Counted from the stretch's first letter, positions 16,931 to 26,114 are shown. The stretch: 64,000 nucleotides of DNA from GCA-2401155 sp045047085 (GCA_045047085.1 JASFYT010000042.1:7220-71219), one strand, 5' to 3'. Program-made: numbers and translations. The notes: generated by a model not told the origin, from the sequence alone.

Positions 16931-17428
16931 ATGAAACTGGATGCAATTGATATCTCCATTTTGAAAGAGTTGCAGGTCAATGCAAGAATCTCAAATATTG
17001 AACTTGCTGAACGAGTTGGTCTGTCCGCTTCGGCCTGTTCAAGACGACTGGATCAATTGGAGAAATCCGGCACCATTGAAGGGTATCAAGCGGTCATTTC
17101 AAATGAAATTCTCGGCCAAACGGTAACTGCAATCATTCACATTACCCTAAGCGGACAGTCTGAGGCCCATTTGGCAGAATTTGAAGCAGCTGTGCGGAAG
17201 TGTCCGCATGTCGTTGCATGTTTTCTGATGTCTGGAGAGTTCGATTATCTCTTGCGTATCAGCGCTCGCGATATGATCGAATTTGAAGACATTCACAAGA
17301 ATTGGCTTTCTGCCATGCCCGGTGTCGTGAGAATTCAATCAAGTTTTGGAATGAGGACGGTTGTTGTCCGACCAAACATCGACGTCACTATGTTTCAAAA
17401 AAACAAATCCAAGGCCAAGAGCCAGTAA
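16931..17428 (+). CDS. Lrp/AsnC family transcriptional regulator
   Basis: The 165-residue protein has the N-terminal AsnC helix-turn-helix (LDAIDISILKELQVNARISN, then LAERVGLSASACSRRLDQLE to about 45) and the C-terminal RAM/ligand-binding domain with HVVACFLMSGEFDYLLRI near 95. It is divergent from ald, so it most likely senses alanine or a related amino acid and controls ald and itself, as AldR does. The nitroreductase gene follows 16 bases later and may share its transcript. Confidence 0.93.
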   Translation: MKLDAIDISILKELQVNARISNIELAERVGLSASACSRRLDQLEKSGTIEGYQAVISNEILGQTVTAIIHITLSGQSEAHLAEFEAAVRKCPHVVACFLMSGEFDYLLRISARDMIEFEDIHKNWLSAMPGVVRIQSSFGMRTVVVRPNIDVTMFQKNKSKAKSQ

Positions 17429-17444
17429 TCAGGAATTTCAATTC

Positions 17445-18116
17445 ATGGATGTCTCAACAGCAGTCGAACGACGCACCTCTGTACGCGCCTATACCGGTCA
17501 GGAAATACAACTGGATGTTATATTAGAGGTTCTAATGAAAGCAGGCCGGGCACCTTCGGGAGGCAATCTGCAACCATGGCGCATTAAAGTTCTGCATGGT
17601 GCAAGAATGGAAGATTTTCGAACCTTGATGAAAGATAGATTATCAGGAACGCCCCATCCAGAAGGCGATGCCCCCGAATATTCCATCTACCCGCCCAAGC
17701 TCAAGGAACCTTATCGTACATCACGCTTTGAAGTCGGAGAAGAAATGTATGCCCTGTTGGGCATTTTGCGCGAGGAAAAACCAAAACGGTTAGAATGGTT
17801 CGCCAATAACTACCAGTTTTTCGGGGCACCTGCTGGGCTTTTTGTGTTTGTTGATCGCAGTTTGGGCCCGCCCCAATGGTCTGATCTGGGCATGTTTTTA
17901 CAAACCACTATGTTGCTTTTTCAGGAACAAAGCATAGACACCTGCCCGCAGGAATGTTGGGCAATGTATCCAAAAACAGTTGCAGAATTTTGTAATACCC
18001 CCGAAGAATGGATGCTATTTTGCGGCATGGCCATCGGCATTCGCGATGAGAGCCATCCCACCAGTAAATTACGCACCAAAAGGCTTCCTATGAAAGATTG
18101 GTTGGAAGTTCTTTAG
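17445..18116 (+). CDS. Nitroreductase family FMN oxidoreductase
   Basis: The ATG at 17445 with AGGAA ten bases upstream is preferred over an earlier in-frame start at 17361 that lies inside the Lrp gene. The 223-residue protein starts MDVSTAVERRTSVRAYTG, the FMN phosphate-binding signature, followed by AGRAPSGGNLQPW (about 33-45), and ends with a CPQECWAMYPKTV region that contacts FMN. It is a cytosolic dimeric flavoenzyme that reduces nitro compounds or quinones; the natural substrate is unknown. Its stop overlaps the end of the convergent DUF1330 gene by four bases. Confidence 0.9.
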   Translation: MDVSTAVERRTSVRAYTGQEIQLDVILEVLMKAGRAPSGGNLQPWRIKVLHGARMEDFRTLMKDRLSGTPHPEGDAPEYSIYPPKLKEPYRTSRFEVGEEMYALLGILREEKPKRLEWFANNYQFFGAPAGLFVFVDRSLGPPQWSDLGMFLQTTMLLFQEQSIDTCPQECWAMYPKTVAEFCNTPEEWMLFCGMAIGIRDESHPTSKLRTKRLPMKDWLEVL

Positions 18117-18529
18117 CCGAAATCGCCAGAACTCTCAGACGGTTCCACGCGAACAAGTCTGGAAGTTTTTACTGCTGCCTGACGGTGACGCACTGCTTTT
18201 TGATAGTCGGGATCTCTGATCATCGAAATAAACGCCTCGGCATCGGGATATTCCGCAATGAAGCAAGTATCCCAGCTTTCATCCTGCGGCCCAATCAACA
18301 TCAATTGAGGCTTTCCCGACCAGATGATCTTGCCGCCAAATTTCCGAAATATCGGTCCGCTTTCACGTCCATAGGCAGCATAAGCCTCCGCGCCAGTGAC
18401 TATTATGCCATCGCCGTAATCGGCCATATCGTTAAATTTTACCAAATTCAGCATGTGGATTTTTCCCTCACGCGGCAAATCCTTGAACAAACCGAAACGT
18501 TCTTTATCCGGGTCTATGAAATTTGGCAC
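18113..18529 (-). CDS. DUF1330 family protein
   Basis: The 138-residue protein has the DUF1330 ferredoxin-like fold: HMLNLVKFNDMADYGDG, then GAEAYAAYGRESGPIFRKFG and the IAEYPDAEAFISMIRDPDYQ helix near 100. The fold resembles dimeric monooxygenase-like (ABM) domains, but no activity is established for the family. It lies 13 bases downstream of the small secreted partner gene (18543-19091) and could be on the same transcript as exporter module 1. It converges on the nitroreductase gene. Confidence 0.85.
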   Translation of the reverse strand: MPNFIDPDKERFGLFKDLPREGKIHMLNLVKFNDMADYGDGIIVTGAEAYAAYGRESGPIFRKFGGKIIWSGKPQLMLIGPQDESWDTCFIAEYPDAEAFISMIRDPDYQKAVRHRQAAVKTSRLVRVEPSESSGDFG

Positions 18530-18542
18530 AATCGTTCTCCGA

Positions 18543-19091
18543 CTATTTTTTCTTTTTGAATTTAATTAACCCGGACTGTCTATATGTTTTTGAAGCGTTG
18601 TCATATGTGGAAATACTGGAGCTAAAGCCTTTGGCAGTCCGTTGAACCACTTGTTTGATCCGTGTTAGCATTCCCGATTGGTCGCTCACAAAATATGACG
18701 TCACAGTAAGCACATTGCCTTTAATCTCGCCAAAAGACTTGGTCAGGTTCATGTTCGCACTGGGTGAAAAGAAAGCGCCTGATATTTTCGTGCCTGCCAG
18801 AATCAATTGCCCTTTTACATTGGCCTTCCCCTGAGTAGTCGCACACACACCAGTGACTTCGAGTTTGTTTCCATCAGCCGAAAGCTTGTTGGATATCTGG
18901 CAGGAAACATTCACTTTCTTTTTGCCTTTGGCGTAACTGGCTTTGCCTCTGCCGCGAAAAGAGCCATCTAATCCCTTGAGGAACGAAGCTGCATCAGCGG
19001 CGTAAACTGACGTATCCGGTGCAAAAGCCACGGATACAAACAAAACGCATGAAAACACAGTTTTCAAAACAGCATTTGATAAATAAGTCAT
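18543..19091 (-). CDS. Small secreted RGRG-type protein, partner of exporter 1
   Basis: I do not recognise a named family. The ATG at 19091 with GGAA upstream gives 182 residues: a signal peptide (about 1-32), then a mature protein with GSFRGRG (43-49), a Lys-rich KGKKKV stretch, cysteines C64 and C83, and the C-terminus GLIKFKKKK. The protein encoded at 28435-28992 shares the same order of features: GSWRGRG, C65 and C84, GTIKFKKK. Both follow an MMPL-type exporter closely (here 18 bases after the exporter stop). The Gly/Trp-rich opening hints at a beta-barrel or lipocalin-like fold, but that is a guess. It probably acts in the periplasm with the exporter. Confidence 0.75.
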   Translation of the reverse strand: MTYLSNAVLKTVFSCVLFVSVAFAPDTSVYAADAASFLKGLDGSFRGRGKASYAKGKKKVNVSCQISNKLSADGNKLEVTGVCATTQGKANVKGQLILAGTKISGAFFSPSANMNLTKSFGEIKGNVLTVTSYFVSDQSGMLTRIKQVVQRTAKGFSSSISTYDNASKTYRQSGLIKFKKKK

Positions 19092-19109
19092 ATTTAATTC
19101 CAAATTTCG

Positions 19110-21389
19110 TTATCGCCGCCTGATAATCCGAGATAGTGTCAAAACATTGGCTGGCAGAATGACCAGATTTGCGAACAAAGCAATAAACAGTGTCGCAATG
19201 ATGAGTTGTCCCAACACTGGCACCACCGGCAAAGCACTTGAAAACGTCACAAGGCAGGATACACAAATAATAAGTGTACTCGAGGCAAGTGCCGGACCAA
19301 CGTCCAGTATGGATTTCTTCACCGCTTCTAGCACAGACGTACTGGTATGTTTCTCGCTCTCATAGACATTAATCACATGAACCGCGTTATCGATGGCAAT
19401 ACCGAACGCCACAGTCAAAGCAATAACCTCTGACATGTTGATCATGCCACCACGCAGATATAAAATAAGTTCAACCCCGAGGATCGGCAACAAATTCGGC
19501 GTAAGTGCTGCAATCATCATCAATGGGGAGCGGGTCGCAATCCCTACCACCAATATACCAAGACCGATTGCTATCAACAGGCTGGTACGAAGCTGTTCAA
19601 TCAAGGTGGTGAATTCCTTCGCCATCAAAACGGGGAACCCGCTGATTGTGGCATTGTCGCTAAACTCGAACTTCTCTGTAATTTTTTCGATCTTTGCCAA
19701 TTGTTCGAGCGTCACACTAATTGACTGATCTGATGGAATTCGCAAAGAAATCAGCATATGGGAATTATCTTTGGAAAGAAAACCAAGTCGACTATTTGTC
19801 GACGTTTGGCCGATAGCTTCGGCAATTGCCTCACGTGCTGCATCAGTCTTAAAATTGCGCCATAGCAAATTAAGCGAAGTAATGTTCCGGCTATCAAACT
19901 GTTCAGCAAGTGCATTTTCCACTTCAACCAACCGGTCAATATTTTCCTGTGCCGATAGCTTCTGTTTATCAGCAACAGGAACAGAAACAAAAATCAGGGA
20001 GCGCCCACCAAAAATATCATTAGCAAGTTTCTCCGCCTTATAGGTGGCTGAGGCTTCGGGCAAATAATCCGTCACCCGATATTCCGGTCTGATAGCCAGA
20101 TGGACAAATGCCAATAGTACGACCAAACCAATAGCGCCAAGTGAGACAAAAACCGGCTGTGCAGAAGCAATGCCATAGGCCCAGCGGCCCAATTTTTCAA
20201 ATACTGGCACCTTTGCCTTGCTGGCCTTCATAATGCCCGATTTAACCAGCCAGTAACCGGCAATAGGCAATCCAACAATCACCCCAAAAAATGCCAATAT
20301 TACGGCACCCACACCAAGATACGCAAACTCTGTCAACGCTTCACTCGATGCATAGGAAAACGAAAAGAACGCCAAAGCTGTTGTAATTGAAGTGAGCGAG
20401 GAAGCCGGCCCAACTTTCACCACCGCCTCTTTCAGGTTTGCAAGCATCACATCCGCATCAGCGTCAGGATTATCGGCATTGTTTTTATGCCAACGGTAGT
20501 AAAGCACGATGCTGTCCGCATAGGCCAAAATCAGGGCGAGCGTTGGGAGTACCGTGGTCAGATAATTAATCGGCACGCCAGCAATGGCAAACAATCCCAA
20601 GGTCCAAACCACCGTGAGTGCCGGCGCAACCGCGCAAATTATTGCAGCATGAAAACTACGGAAAACTGCAAAAGCGATACCTGCCCCCAGTATCAGTCCG
20701 ATGAGCGAAAGCTTCACCTGATCTTCAATCAGAGCCTGAATAATCGTCAAACCCACCGGTGTTAGGCCGGAAAAATGAACTTCAAAATCTTCCGGTGCCG
20801 CTTCGATGGCTGCTTTTTCAAAGTCCTTGAAGATTTTATTTAGATTTTTTTGATTTCCATCCTGCACCCCCACATTGAGGCTTACATATAGCAATGCAGC
20901 ATTATCATCTGTAGAAATCAAACTAGCCGCCTGCGGTTGCTCTTTCAGCAATCGCTCAATCAGCACTTTGGCCTTTTCGTCGTCGCCCAGTTCATCAGGG
21001 AAAAATGGCGTCAATTCTCCCGTTTCCAAATCAGGCTTGGGAATAGAAAACAGCGTAATGATATTTTCGACCCCGTCATTGATGGCCAAATCCAGTTGCA
21101 GGGATCGTAAATCTTCGAGACCTTCTGCGGTAAGAAGCCTTGGCGAACGAACTATGACGGCAATATCACGGGAAAAATTACGGAATGAAGATTTTTGCTC
21201 TTCATAATTGACAAACGCATCCGAATGCTTCGGCAACACCGCTGTGATGTTCCCATCAAATCTAATTTTGGTGAATTGGGAAAGACAAACAACGCATGCC
21301 AGCACCAAAATTATCGAAAATAAAATCGGGCGGCGGAGCGCGGCAACGCCTATTTTCTCAAGCCCGAAGCCAATGCTCCACATGCACAT
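19110..21389 (-). CDS. MMPL/RND-superfamily exporter (module 1)
   Basis: The 759-residue protein has the duplicated architecture of COG1033/MMPL exporters: TM1 (about 24-40), a large periplasmic loop, a five-helix bundle (about 225-390), TM7 (about 415-432), a second loop and a second bundle (about 603-755). TM4 has D292 in AYADSIVLYY and TM10 has D667 in AFGIAIDNAVH, acidic residues expected for proton coupling. PNLLPILGVELIL precedes TM10. It shares GFGLEKIG and many segments with the exporter at 26189-28417 and is a paralog. The family includes HpnN, which moves hopanoids, so a lipid-like cargo is possible but unproven. The small secreted gene follows it. Confidence 0.88.
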   Translation of the reverse strand: MCMWSIGFGLEKIGVAALRRPILFSIILVLACVVCLSQFTKIRFDGNITAVLPKHSDAFVNYEEQKSSFRNFSRDIAVIVRSPRLLTAEGLEDLRSLQLDLAINDGVENIITLFSIPKPDLETGELTPFFPDELGDDEKAKVLIERLLKEQPQAASLISTDDNAALLYVSLNVGVQDGNQKNLNKIFKDFEKAAIEAAPEDFEVHFSGLTPVGLTIIQALIEDQVKLSLIGLILGAGIAFAVFRSFHAAIICAVAPALTVVWTLGLFAIAGVPINYLTTVLPTLALILAYADSIVLYYRWHKNNADNPDADADVMLANLKEAVVKVGPASSLTSITTALAFFSFSYASSEALTEFAYLGVGAVILAFFGVIVGLPIAGYWLVKSGIMKASKAKVPVFEKLGRWAYGIASAQPVFVSLGAIGLVVLLAFVHLAIRPEYRVTDYLPEASATYKAEKLANDIFGGRSLIFVSVPVADKQKLSAQENIDRLVEVENALAEQFDSRNITSLNLLWRNFKTDAAREAIAEAIGQTSTNSRLGFLSKDNSHMLISLRIPSDQSISVTLEQLAKIEKITEKFEFSDNATISGFPVLMAKEFTTLIEQLRTSLLIAIGLGILVVGIATRSPLMMIAALTPNLLPILGVELILYLRGGMINMSEVIALTVAFGIAIDNAVHVINVYESEKHTSTSVLEAVKKSILDVGPALASSTLIICVSCLVTFSSALPVVPVLGQLIIATLFIALFANLVILPANVLTLSRIIRRR

Positions 21390-21553
21390 GTCCCATGCGT
21401 CAACTACTGTTTATCAATTGAATTCAGGATATTAACCCAAATTTTCCATTCACCACTCTTAACGCTGCCCCAAGGCAATTGAAAGTGGATTTTAGTGCAA
21501 TACAGGCCAAACGGAGCAATTTCAGGGCATATATCTGCACGATCCGTCGTGGC

Positions 21554-21931
21554 TTAGCGCGTAGTCTTGCCCCAGTCGCATTTGCCTTCACCAAAGTAGC
21601 GACTGAGGAATATGATTTCATCAGGGTTTGGCACCCTCACCACGCATTTAAGATGGTCTTCATCCTCACCCGCCATAATGATGCCGCGGGGGTCGGGAGC
21701 GGAAGACGGCGCGCACAATCTCTCACCCTTGGCCAAAAAGGCGATGATCTTTGAACCGGGAAGTGATTCCACGGAGAACACCAATTCATCTTCACTTTCA
21801 TTGGTTGTGCAGATAGCACCTTTTTCCAGAGAAATGCCGCGTGGATCAAACAGATAACGCAAGCCATACCAGCCAACCACGACCAGAGCAAAAATCAATA
21901 ATTTGATAGCAACGAATTTAAATATTTTCAT
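21554..21931 (-). CDS. Hypothetical membrane-anchored periplasmic protein
   Basis: The 125-residue protein has one N-terminal membrane segment (about 6-24, FVAIKLLIFALVVVGWYG) and a short soluble part with four cysteines (ICTTN, RLCAP, LKCVV, GKCDW) that could form two disulfides in the periplasm. I recognise no family. It lies on the same strand as exporter module 1, 164 bases upstream of it, and could belong to the same unit; on the other side sfsA diverges. Codon use looks like that of its neighbours. Confidence 0.65.
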   Translation of the reverse strand: MKIFKFVAIKLLIFALVVVGWYGLRYLFDPRGISLEKGAICTTNESEDELVFSVESLPGSKIIAFLAKGERLCAPSSAPDPRGIIMAGEDEDHLKCVVRVPNPDEIIFLSRYFGEGKCDWGKTTR

Positions 21932-22022
21932 GTCGCATTCTATCTGCCACAGCTTAAACTAAACCAACATTCAATTTTTTGTCACATCAGAGATTATAGA
22001 AAAACGGCGAGTTACATTCCTA

Positions 22023-22736
22023 ATGCAATTTCCCAGTCCCTTGATAGAAGCCCGTTTGATTCAGCGCTATAAACGATTTCTTGCTGATGTAGAATTTGAG
22101 GATGGCTCCACCACAACCGTTCACTGCCCAAACCCCGGCGCCATGCTGGGTTTAAAACAACCGGGAAGCAAAATCTGGATCTCAGACAGTAAAAACCCTA
22201 AACGAAAATTGCAATACACTTTCGAGCTGATTGAGGCCGATGACACATTGGTATGCGTCAACACCAATTTACCAAATAAGATTGGCCGTGAAGCCATTGA
22301 GGACGGATTAATTCCTTCTCTGGCTAACTATGATTCGATCAGGGCTGAAGTAAAATACGGCGTTAATTCCCGTATTGATTTGCTCCTGAGCGACGCGAAA
22401 AAGCCCCTCACCTACGTAGAAATCAAGAACTCCCATCTGCTACGCACCAAAGGCCTGTTTGAATTTCCAGATTGTGTAACTGCTCGTGGTGCAAAACATC
22501 TGGTGGAACTCTCCAATCAGGTAAAGGCAGGCCACCGAGCGGTAATGCTTTTCGTTATACAGCGCATGGATGGCCGTAAATTCAAACTGGCACGCGATAT
22601 GGACCCGAACTATGCCATTGAATTTGATAAAGCAATCAGCGCAGGCGTGGAGGCCTACGCCATACGTTGCGAGGTGTCAAAAACTGGTATACACGCCCGC
22701 AATCTGGTGCCCATAGATGAACCCGGATTGACATAA
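22023..22736 (+). CDS. sfsA: DNA/RNA nuclease SfsA (sugar fermentation stimulation protein A)
   Basis: The 237-residue protein matches SfsA throughout: LIEARLIQRYKRFLADVEFE, HCPNPGAMLG, then the nuclease-fold part GVNSRIDLLL, LTYVEIKNSH and FPDCVTARGAKHL. The D and E-x-K residues in RIDLLL and VEIKN form a PD-(D/E)XK-like active site. The protein was first linked to maltose gene expression in E. coli; its physiological role is still unclear. It is followed 133 bases later by map in the same direction. Confidence 0.94.
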   Translation: MQFPSPLIEARLIQRYKRFLADVEFEDGSTTTVHCPNPGAMLGLKQPGSKIWISDSKNPKRKLQYTFELIEADDTLVCVNTNLPNKIGREAIEDGLIPSLANYDSIRAEVKYGVNSRIDLLLSDAKKPLTYVEIKNSHLLRTKGLFEFPDCVTARGAKHLVELSNQVKAGHRAVMLFVIQRMDGRKFKLARDMDPNYAIEFDKAISAGVEAYAIRCEVSKTGIHARNLVPIDEPGLT

Positions 22737-22869
22737 TAATCTCTACAAACGATCGAGAGCCTAACGATGCCATTCCAGATTATTGCACAACCTAAAAACT
22801 AACTATTGAAGCATAGTGTCGCTTTGAGGTATTGATGCAGTTGATTTCTTCCATTCCAAGAGTTTTAAT

Positions 22870-23694
22870 ATGCAAACATATGTCGATGCAACCAATGCAC
22901 CGCTGAAATTTACCGGCGCAATCAAGCTATACGGTTCTGATGCTTTTGACGGCATGCGCCGCGCGTCCCAGCTAACGGCAACCTGTTTAGATGAAATTAC
23001 AAAACTTGTAGGACCGGGACAGACAACTGCAGCACTTGATAAATTTGTATTTGAATTCGGCATGGACCACGGTGCCTTGCCCGCAACTCTCAACTACAAA
23101 GGCTATACCAAATCCTGCTGCACCTCCATCAATCATGTAGTGTGCCATGGTATTCCAAACGACAAACCCTTGAAAGAAGGTGATATCATAAATGTCGATA
23201 TCACCTACGTGCTGGATGGTTGGCACGGAGATTCCAGTCGCATGTACACAGTCGGCAAGATCAAACGAGCTGCTGAGCGATTGATCGAGGTCACCTATAA
23301 ATCGTTGATGCTGGGCATTGAAGCGGTAAAGCCGGGCAATCATACCGGCGATATTGGTGCTGCCATTCAAAATTATGCCGAAGGCGAGCGATGCTCTGTT
23401 GTGCGTGATTTTTGTGGTCACGGGCTTGGGTTGCTGTTTCATGATGCACCTAACATTCTGCATTATGGCCGAGCCGGAGAAGGCATAGAATTCAAGCCTG
23501 GAATGATCTTCACCATTGAACCAATGATAAATCTTGGACGGCCCGGCGTGAAAATTTTGAACGATGGATGGACAGCCGTCACCCGCGACCGATCCTTGTC
23601 CGCACAATTCGAACATTCAATTGGCGTCACAGAAACCGGCTGCGAAATATTCACTTTGTCTCCAGCAGGCTTTACCATGCCCCCTTATATTTAA
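22870..23694 (+). CDS. map: Methionine aminopeptidase, type I
   Basis: The enzyme removes the initiator methionine from nascent proteins. The 274-residue protein has the type I core: NHVVCHGIPNDKPLKEGDII (near 93), the metal ligands in NVDITYVLDGWHGDSSRMY, GHGLGLLFHDAPNI with its metal-binding histidine, and FTIEPMINLG. The last glutamate ligand is in SAQFEHSIGVTETG. There is no N-terminal zinc-finger extension, as usual in bacteria. radC follows 20 bases after its stop. Confidence 0.96.
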   Translation: MQTYVDATNAPLKFTGAIKLYGSDAFDGMRRASQLTATCLDEITKLVGPGQTTAALDKFVFEFGMDHGALPATLNYKGYTKSCCTSINHVVCHGIPNDKPLKEGDIINVDITYVLDGWHGDSSRMYTVGKIKRAAERLIEVTYKSLMLGIEAVKPGNHTGDIGAAIQNYAEGERCSVVRDFCGHGLGLLFHDAPNILHYGRAGEGIEFKPGMIFTIEPMINLGRPGVKILNDGWTAVTRDRSLSAQFEHSIGVTETGCEIFTLSPAGFTMPPYI

Positions 23695-23714
23695 GGGCAC
23701 GTGCAGAGGATAAT

Positions 23715-24422
23715 ATGGCGGACAATAGGCAAGGCTTCGGAGACAGCGTAAAACAGCACTATCTCGGTCACCGGGACAGGTTGCGGCAGAAATTTCGTGA
23801 GAACGGGCATAAATCCCTTGCCGATTACGAACTGCTGGAACTCATTCTTTTCAGGTCAATCCCCAGACGGGACACCAAACCTCTTGCAAAACAATTGATT
23901 GAAGAATTTGGTTCATTTGCCGAAGTGGTTAGCGCGCCAGTACACCGCCTTGAAGAAATAAACGGTCTGGGCACAGCCACTGTCACAGATATCAAACTCA
24001 TACAGGCCGCTGCTTCAGAACTGATCAGAGGCAATGTTCGTGAAAAGCCATTGCTGGGGTCGTGGAAAGCCGTACTGGATTATTGCCGTGCTGTCATGGC
24101 GTTCGAGGAAGTTGAGCAGTTTCGCATTTTATTCCTCGATAAAAAGAATCAGCTGATTCGTGATGAGGTGCAACAGGTCGGTACAATCGACCATACGCCC
24201 GTCTATCCACGCGAAATTTTAAAACGCGCACTGGAACTTTCGGCAACAGCAATTATATTAGTTCACAACCACCCATCAGGCGATCCAACACCTTCGAGTG
24301 CAGATATAAAAATGACCAAAAAAATTGTTGAATTAATGACCAATGTCGGCATAGCTGTACACGATCATCTGATCATTGCCCGAGATGGTCATGCCAGCCT
24401 CAAGGGGCTGGATTTGATGTAA
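23715..24422 (+). CDS. radC: RadC family JAMM/MPN domain protein
   Basis: The ATG at 23715 follows AGAGGA; a longer frame from 23568 lies inside map and is not used. The 235-residue protein has the N-terminal helix-hairpin-helix region (about 35-100, with INGLGTATV) and the C-terminal JAMM metalloprotease-like site HNHPSGDPTPSSAD with H184, H186, S194 and D197. The cellular role of RadC is not settled; the early link to DNA repair was withdrawn. It is tightly behind map, a common Hyphomicrobiales arrangement. Confidence 0.95.
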   Translation: MADNRQGFGDSVKQHYLGHRDRLRQKFRENGHKSLADYELLELILFRSIPRRDTKPLAKQLIEEFGSFAEVVSAPVHRLEEINGLGTATVTDIKLIQAAASELIRGNVREKPLLGSWKAVLDYCRAVMAFEEVEQFRILFLDKKNQLIRDEVQQVGTIDHTPVYPREILKRALELSATAIILVHNHPSGDPTPSSADIKMTKKIVELMTNVGIAVHDHLIIARDGHASLKGLDLM

Positions 24423-24479
24423 ATTGCATAGCTGCAAAAATGAATCTCAAGCCATCAGAAAGCGACCAGCCCATTGAAA

Positions 24480-25421
24480 ATGCACTTGGACGTCCATCCA
24501 AAAATCCAGCAGGCATTGCGTAAAAACGAACCTGTAGTTGCGTTGGAATCAACGATCATCACTCACGGAATGCCGTGGCCAAAAAATATAGAAACAGCCT
24601 TGGAAGTCGAAGAAACCATCCGTAAAAATGGTGCGTTGCCTGCGACCATCGCTGTGCTGGATGGGGTAATCAAAATCGGCCTTGATGCCGATATTATTGA
24701 ACGGCTGGCCAAGGAAACGGATGTTCTAAAACTTTCCCGCGCTGATTTGGCATTCGCTTTATCCAACGGCAAACCTGGCTCCACAACAGTAGCTGCCACT
24801 ATGATTGCCGCCGAACTTGCAGGTATAGAGGTGTTTGCTACAGGCGGTATTGGCGGCGTCCATATGGGAGCGTCGGAAAGTTTTGATGTCTCCGCAGATT
24901 TGCGTGAATTAGGCCGCACCAATGTGATGGTTGTATGTGCCGGACCAAAAGCCATTCTAGACATACCAAAAACCCTCGAAGTTTTGGAAACAAATGGTGT
25001 TCCTGTTGTTGGTTATAATTGCGCTGAACTCCCTGCGTTTTGGTCTCGGAGCAGTGGCATCCCTGCCCCGTTGCGTTTGAATAGTTGCGAAGAAATCGCA
25101 AAAATGTGGAAGACACGCCACGATTTGCACCAACATGGTTCCATTTTGATAAATAACCCGGTGCCTGTGGAGGATGAAATTCCCGCAGATGAGATGAATG
25201 GCTATATCGCCCAAGCCATCAACGAGGCTAAAGCCGAGGGTATTTCCGGTAAAGCCGTTACCCCGTGGCTACTTTCTCGAATTTTCGAGATCACCGAGGG
25301 AAAGTCCCTGACAACAAATATCGCACTTATCGTAAATAATGCGAAGTTGGCAGCGGAGATCGCTGTTGCATCATGCGCCCTTATGGGTGGCAAACACCGC
25401 TCAATTGGTTTCACACAGTAA
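24480..25421 (+). CDS. psuG: Pseudouridine-5'-phosphate glycosidase
   Basis: PsuG cleaves pseudouridine 5'-phosphate to uracil and ribose 5-phosphate. The 313-residue protein (ATG 24480 preferred over TTG 24474) shows VALESTIITHGMPWP, GKPGSTTVAATM, FATGGIGGVHMGA and the ALIVNNAKLAAEIA end, all characteristic. The active-site lysine is expected near GKPGSTT. The usual partner kinase PsuK is not next to it; instead a HAD phosphatase gene follows 17 bases later. The enzyme is cytosolic. Confidence 0.95.
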   Translation: MHLDVHPKIQQALRKNEPVVALESTIITHGMPWPKNIETALEVEETIRKNGALPATIAVLDGVIKIGLDADIIERLAKETDVLKLSRADLAFALSNGKPGSTTVAATMIAAELAGIEVFATGGIGGVHMGASESFDVSADLRELGRTNVMVVCAGPKAILDIPKTLEVLETNGVPVVGYNCAELPAFWSRSSGIPAPLRLNSCEEIAKMWKTRHDLHQHGSILINNPVPVEDEIPADEMNGYIAQAINEAKAEGISGKAVTPWLLSRIFEITEGKSLTTNIALIVNNAKLAAEIAVASCALMGGKHRSIGFTQ

Positions 25422-25438
25422 ATATTCAGGAGTATCCT

Positions 25439-26053
25439 ATGACGACCATCGATCATATTGTATTTGATATCGGCCAAGTACTGATCCATTGGGACCCTGA
25501 AATTCCTTACAAAAAGCTCATTCCAAATGATGAGGAACGTAGCTGGTTTTTGGAAAATGTCTGCACGGCACAATGGAACATGGAGCAGGACCGCGGTCGT
25601 AGCTGGACAGATGCCGAAGACATATTGATTGCGAAACATCAGGAACACGAAACAAATATCCGCGCATATCGAGAATATTGGCCAGATATGATCCCCCATA
25701 ATATTCCCGGCACATTCCAGATTATGCAAAGCCTTGTTGAGGCAGGTCATGACGTCACCATGCTGACCAATTTCCATCAGGATACTTTTGTGATCGCAAA
25801 GGACACCTATCCTCTGCTTGATCTGCCACGCGGCGTAACGGTTTCCGGTGAAGTGAAATTGATCAAACCGGATCAGGCAATTTATGAACTTCACGCCAGA
25901 GAATTTGAGTTGCAGCCGGAAAACATTCTATTCTTTGATGATAGCACCAACAATGTGGAAGCAGCCCGACAGGCTGGTTGGCAAGCAGAACTTTTTACGT
26001 CTTCCGAGCAAATGCAGTCTGATTTGGTCAGTTATGGCATCTGGTCACAGTGA
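25439..26053 (+). CDS. HAD superfamily (IA) hydrolase
   Basis: The ATG at 25439 follows AGGAG. The 204-residue phosphatase-like protein has motif I as FDIGQVLIHWD (residues 9-19), with the nucleophile D10 but G in place of the usual second acid of DxD. Motif II is LTNFH, the lysine is in VKLIKPDQAIYE and motif IV is ILFFDDSTNNV. This matches the HAD IA-v3 group (YihX and alpha-D-glucose-1-phosphatase-like, or 2-haloacid dehalogenase-like). The missing motif I acid is common in haloacid dehalogenases. The substrate is unknown; closeness to psuG suggests, but does not show, a nucleotide- or sugar-phosphate role. Confidence 0.85.
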   Translation: MTTIDHIVFDIGQVLIHWDPEIPYKKLIPNDEERSWFLENVCTAQWNMEQDRGRSWTDAEDILIAKHQEHETNIRAYREYWPDMIPHNIPGTFQIMQSLVEAGHDVTMLTNFHQDTFVIAKDTYPLLDLPRGVTVSGEVKLIKPDQAIYELHAREFELQPENILFFDDSTNNVEAARQAGWQAELFTSSEQMQSDLVSYGIWSQ

Positions 26054-26114
26054 TACCGCAATTAGATGAACATTTTCCAAATCTGTTAACCATAACAAAA
26101 GGTCCACGTAATAT

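Noticed and set aside
20487..20765. Frame opposite exporter 1 that could be taken as a small gene
   Set aside because: Antisense to membrane-helix coding sequence; Asn/Arg/Gln-rich translation without motifs.
25202..25894. 230-codon minus-strand frame over psuG and the HAD gene
   Set aside because: Antisense to two recognised genes; its translation has no family features.
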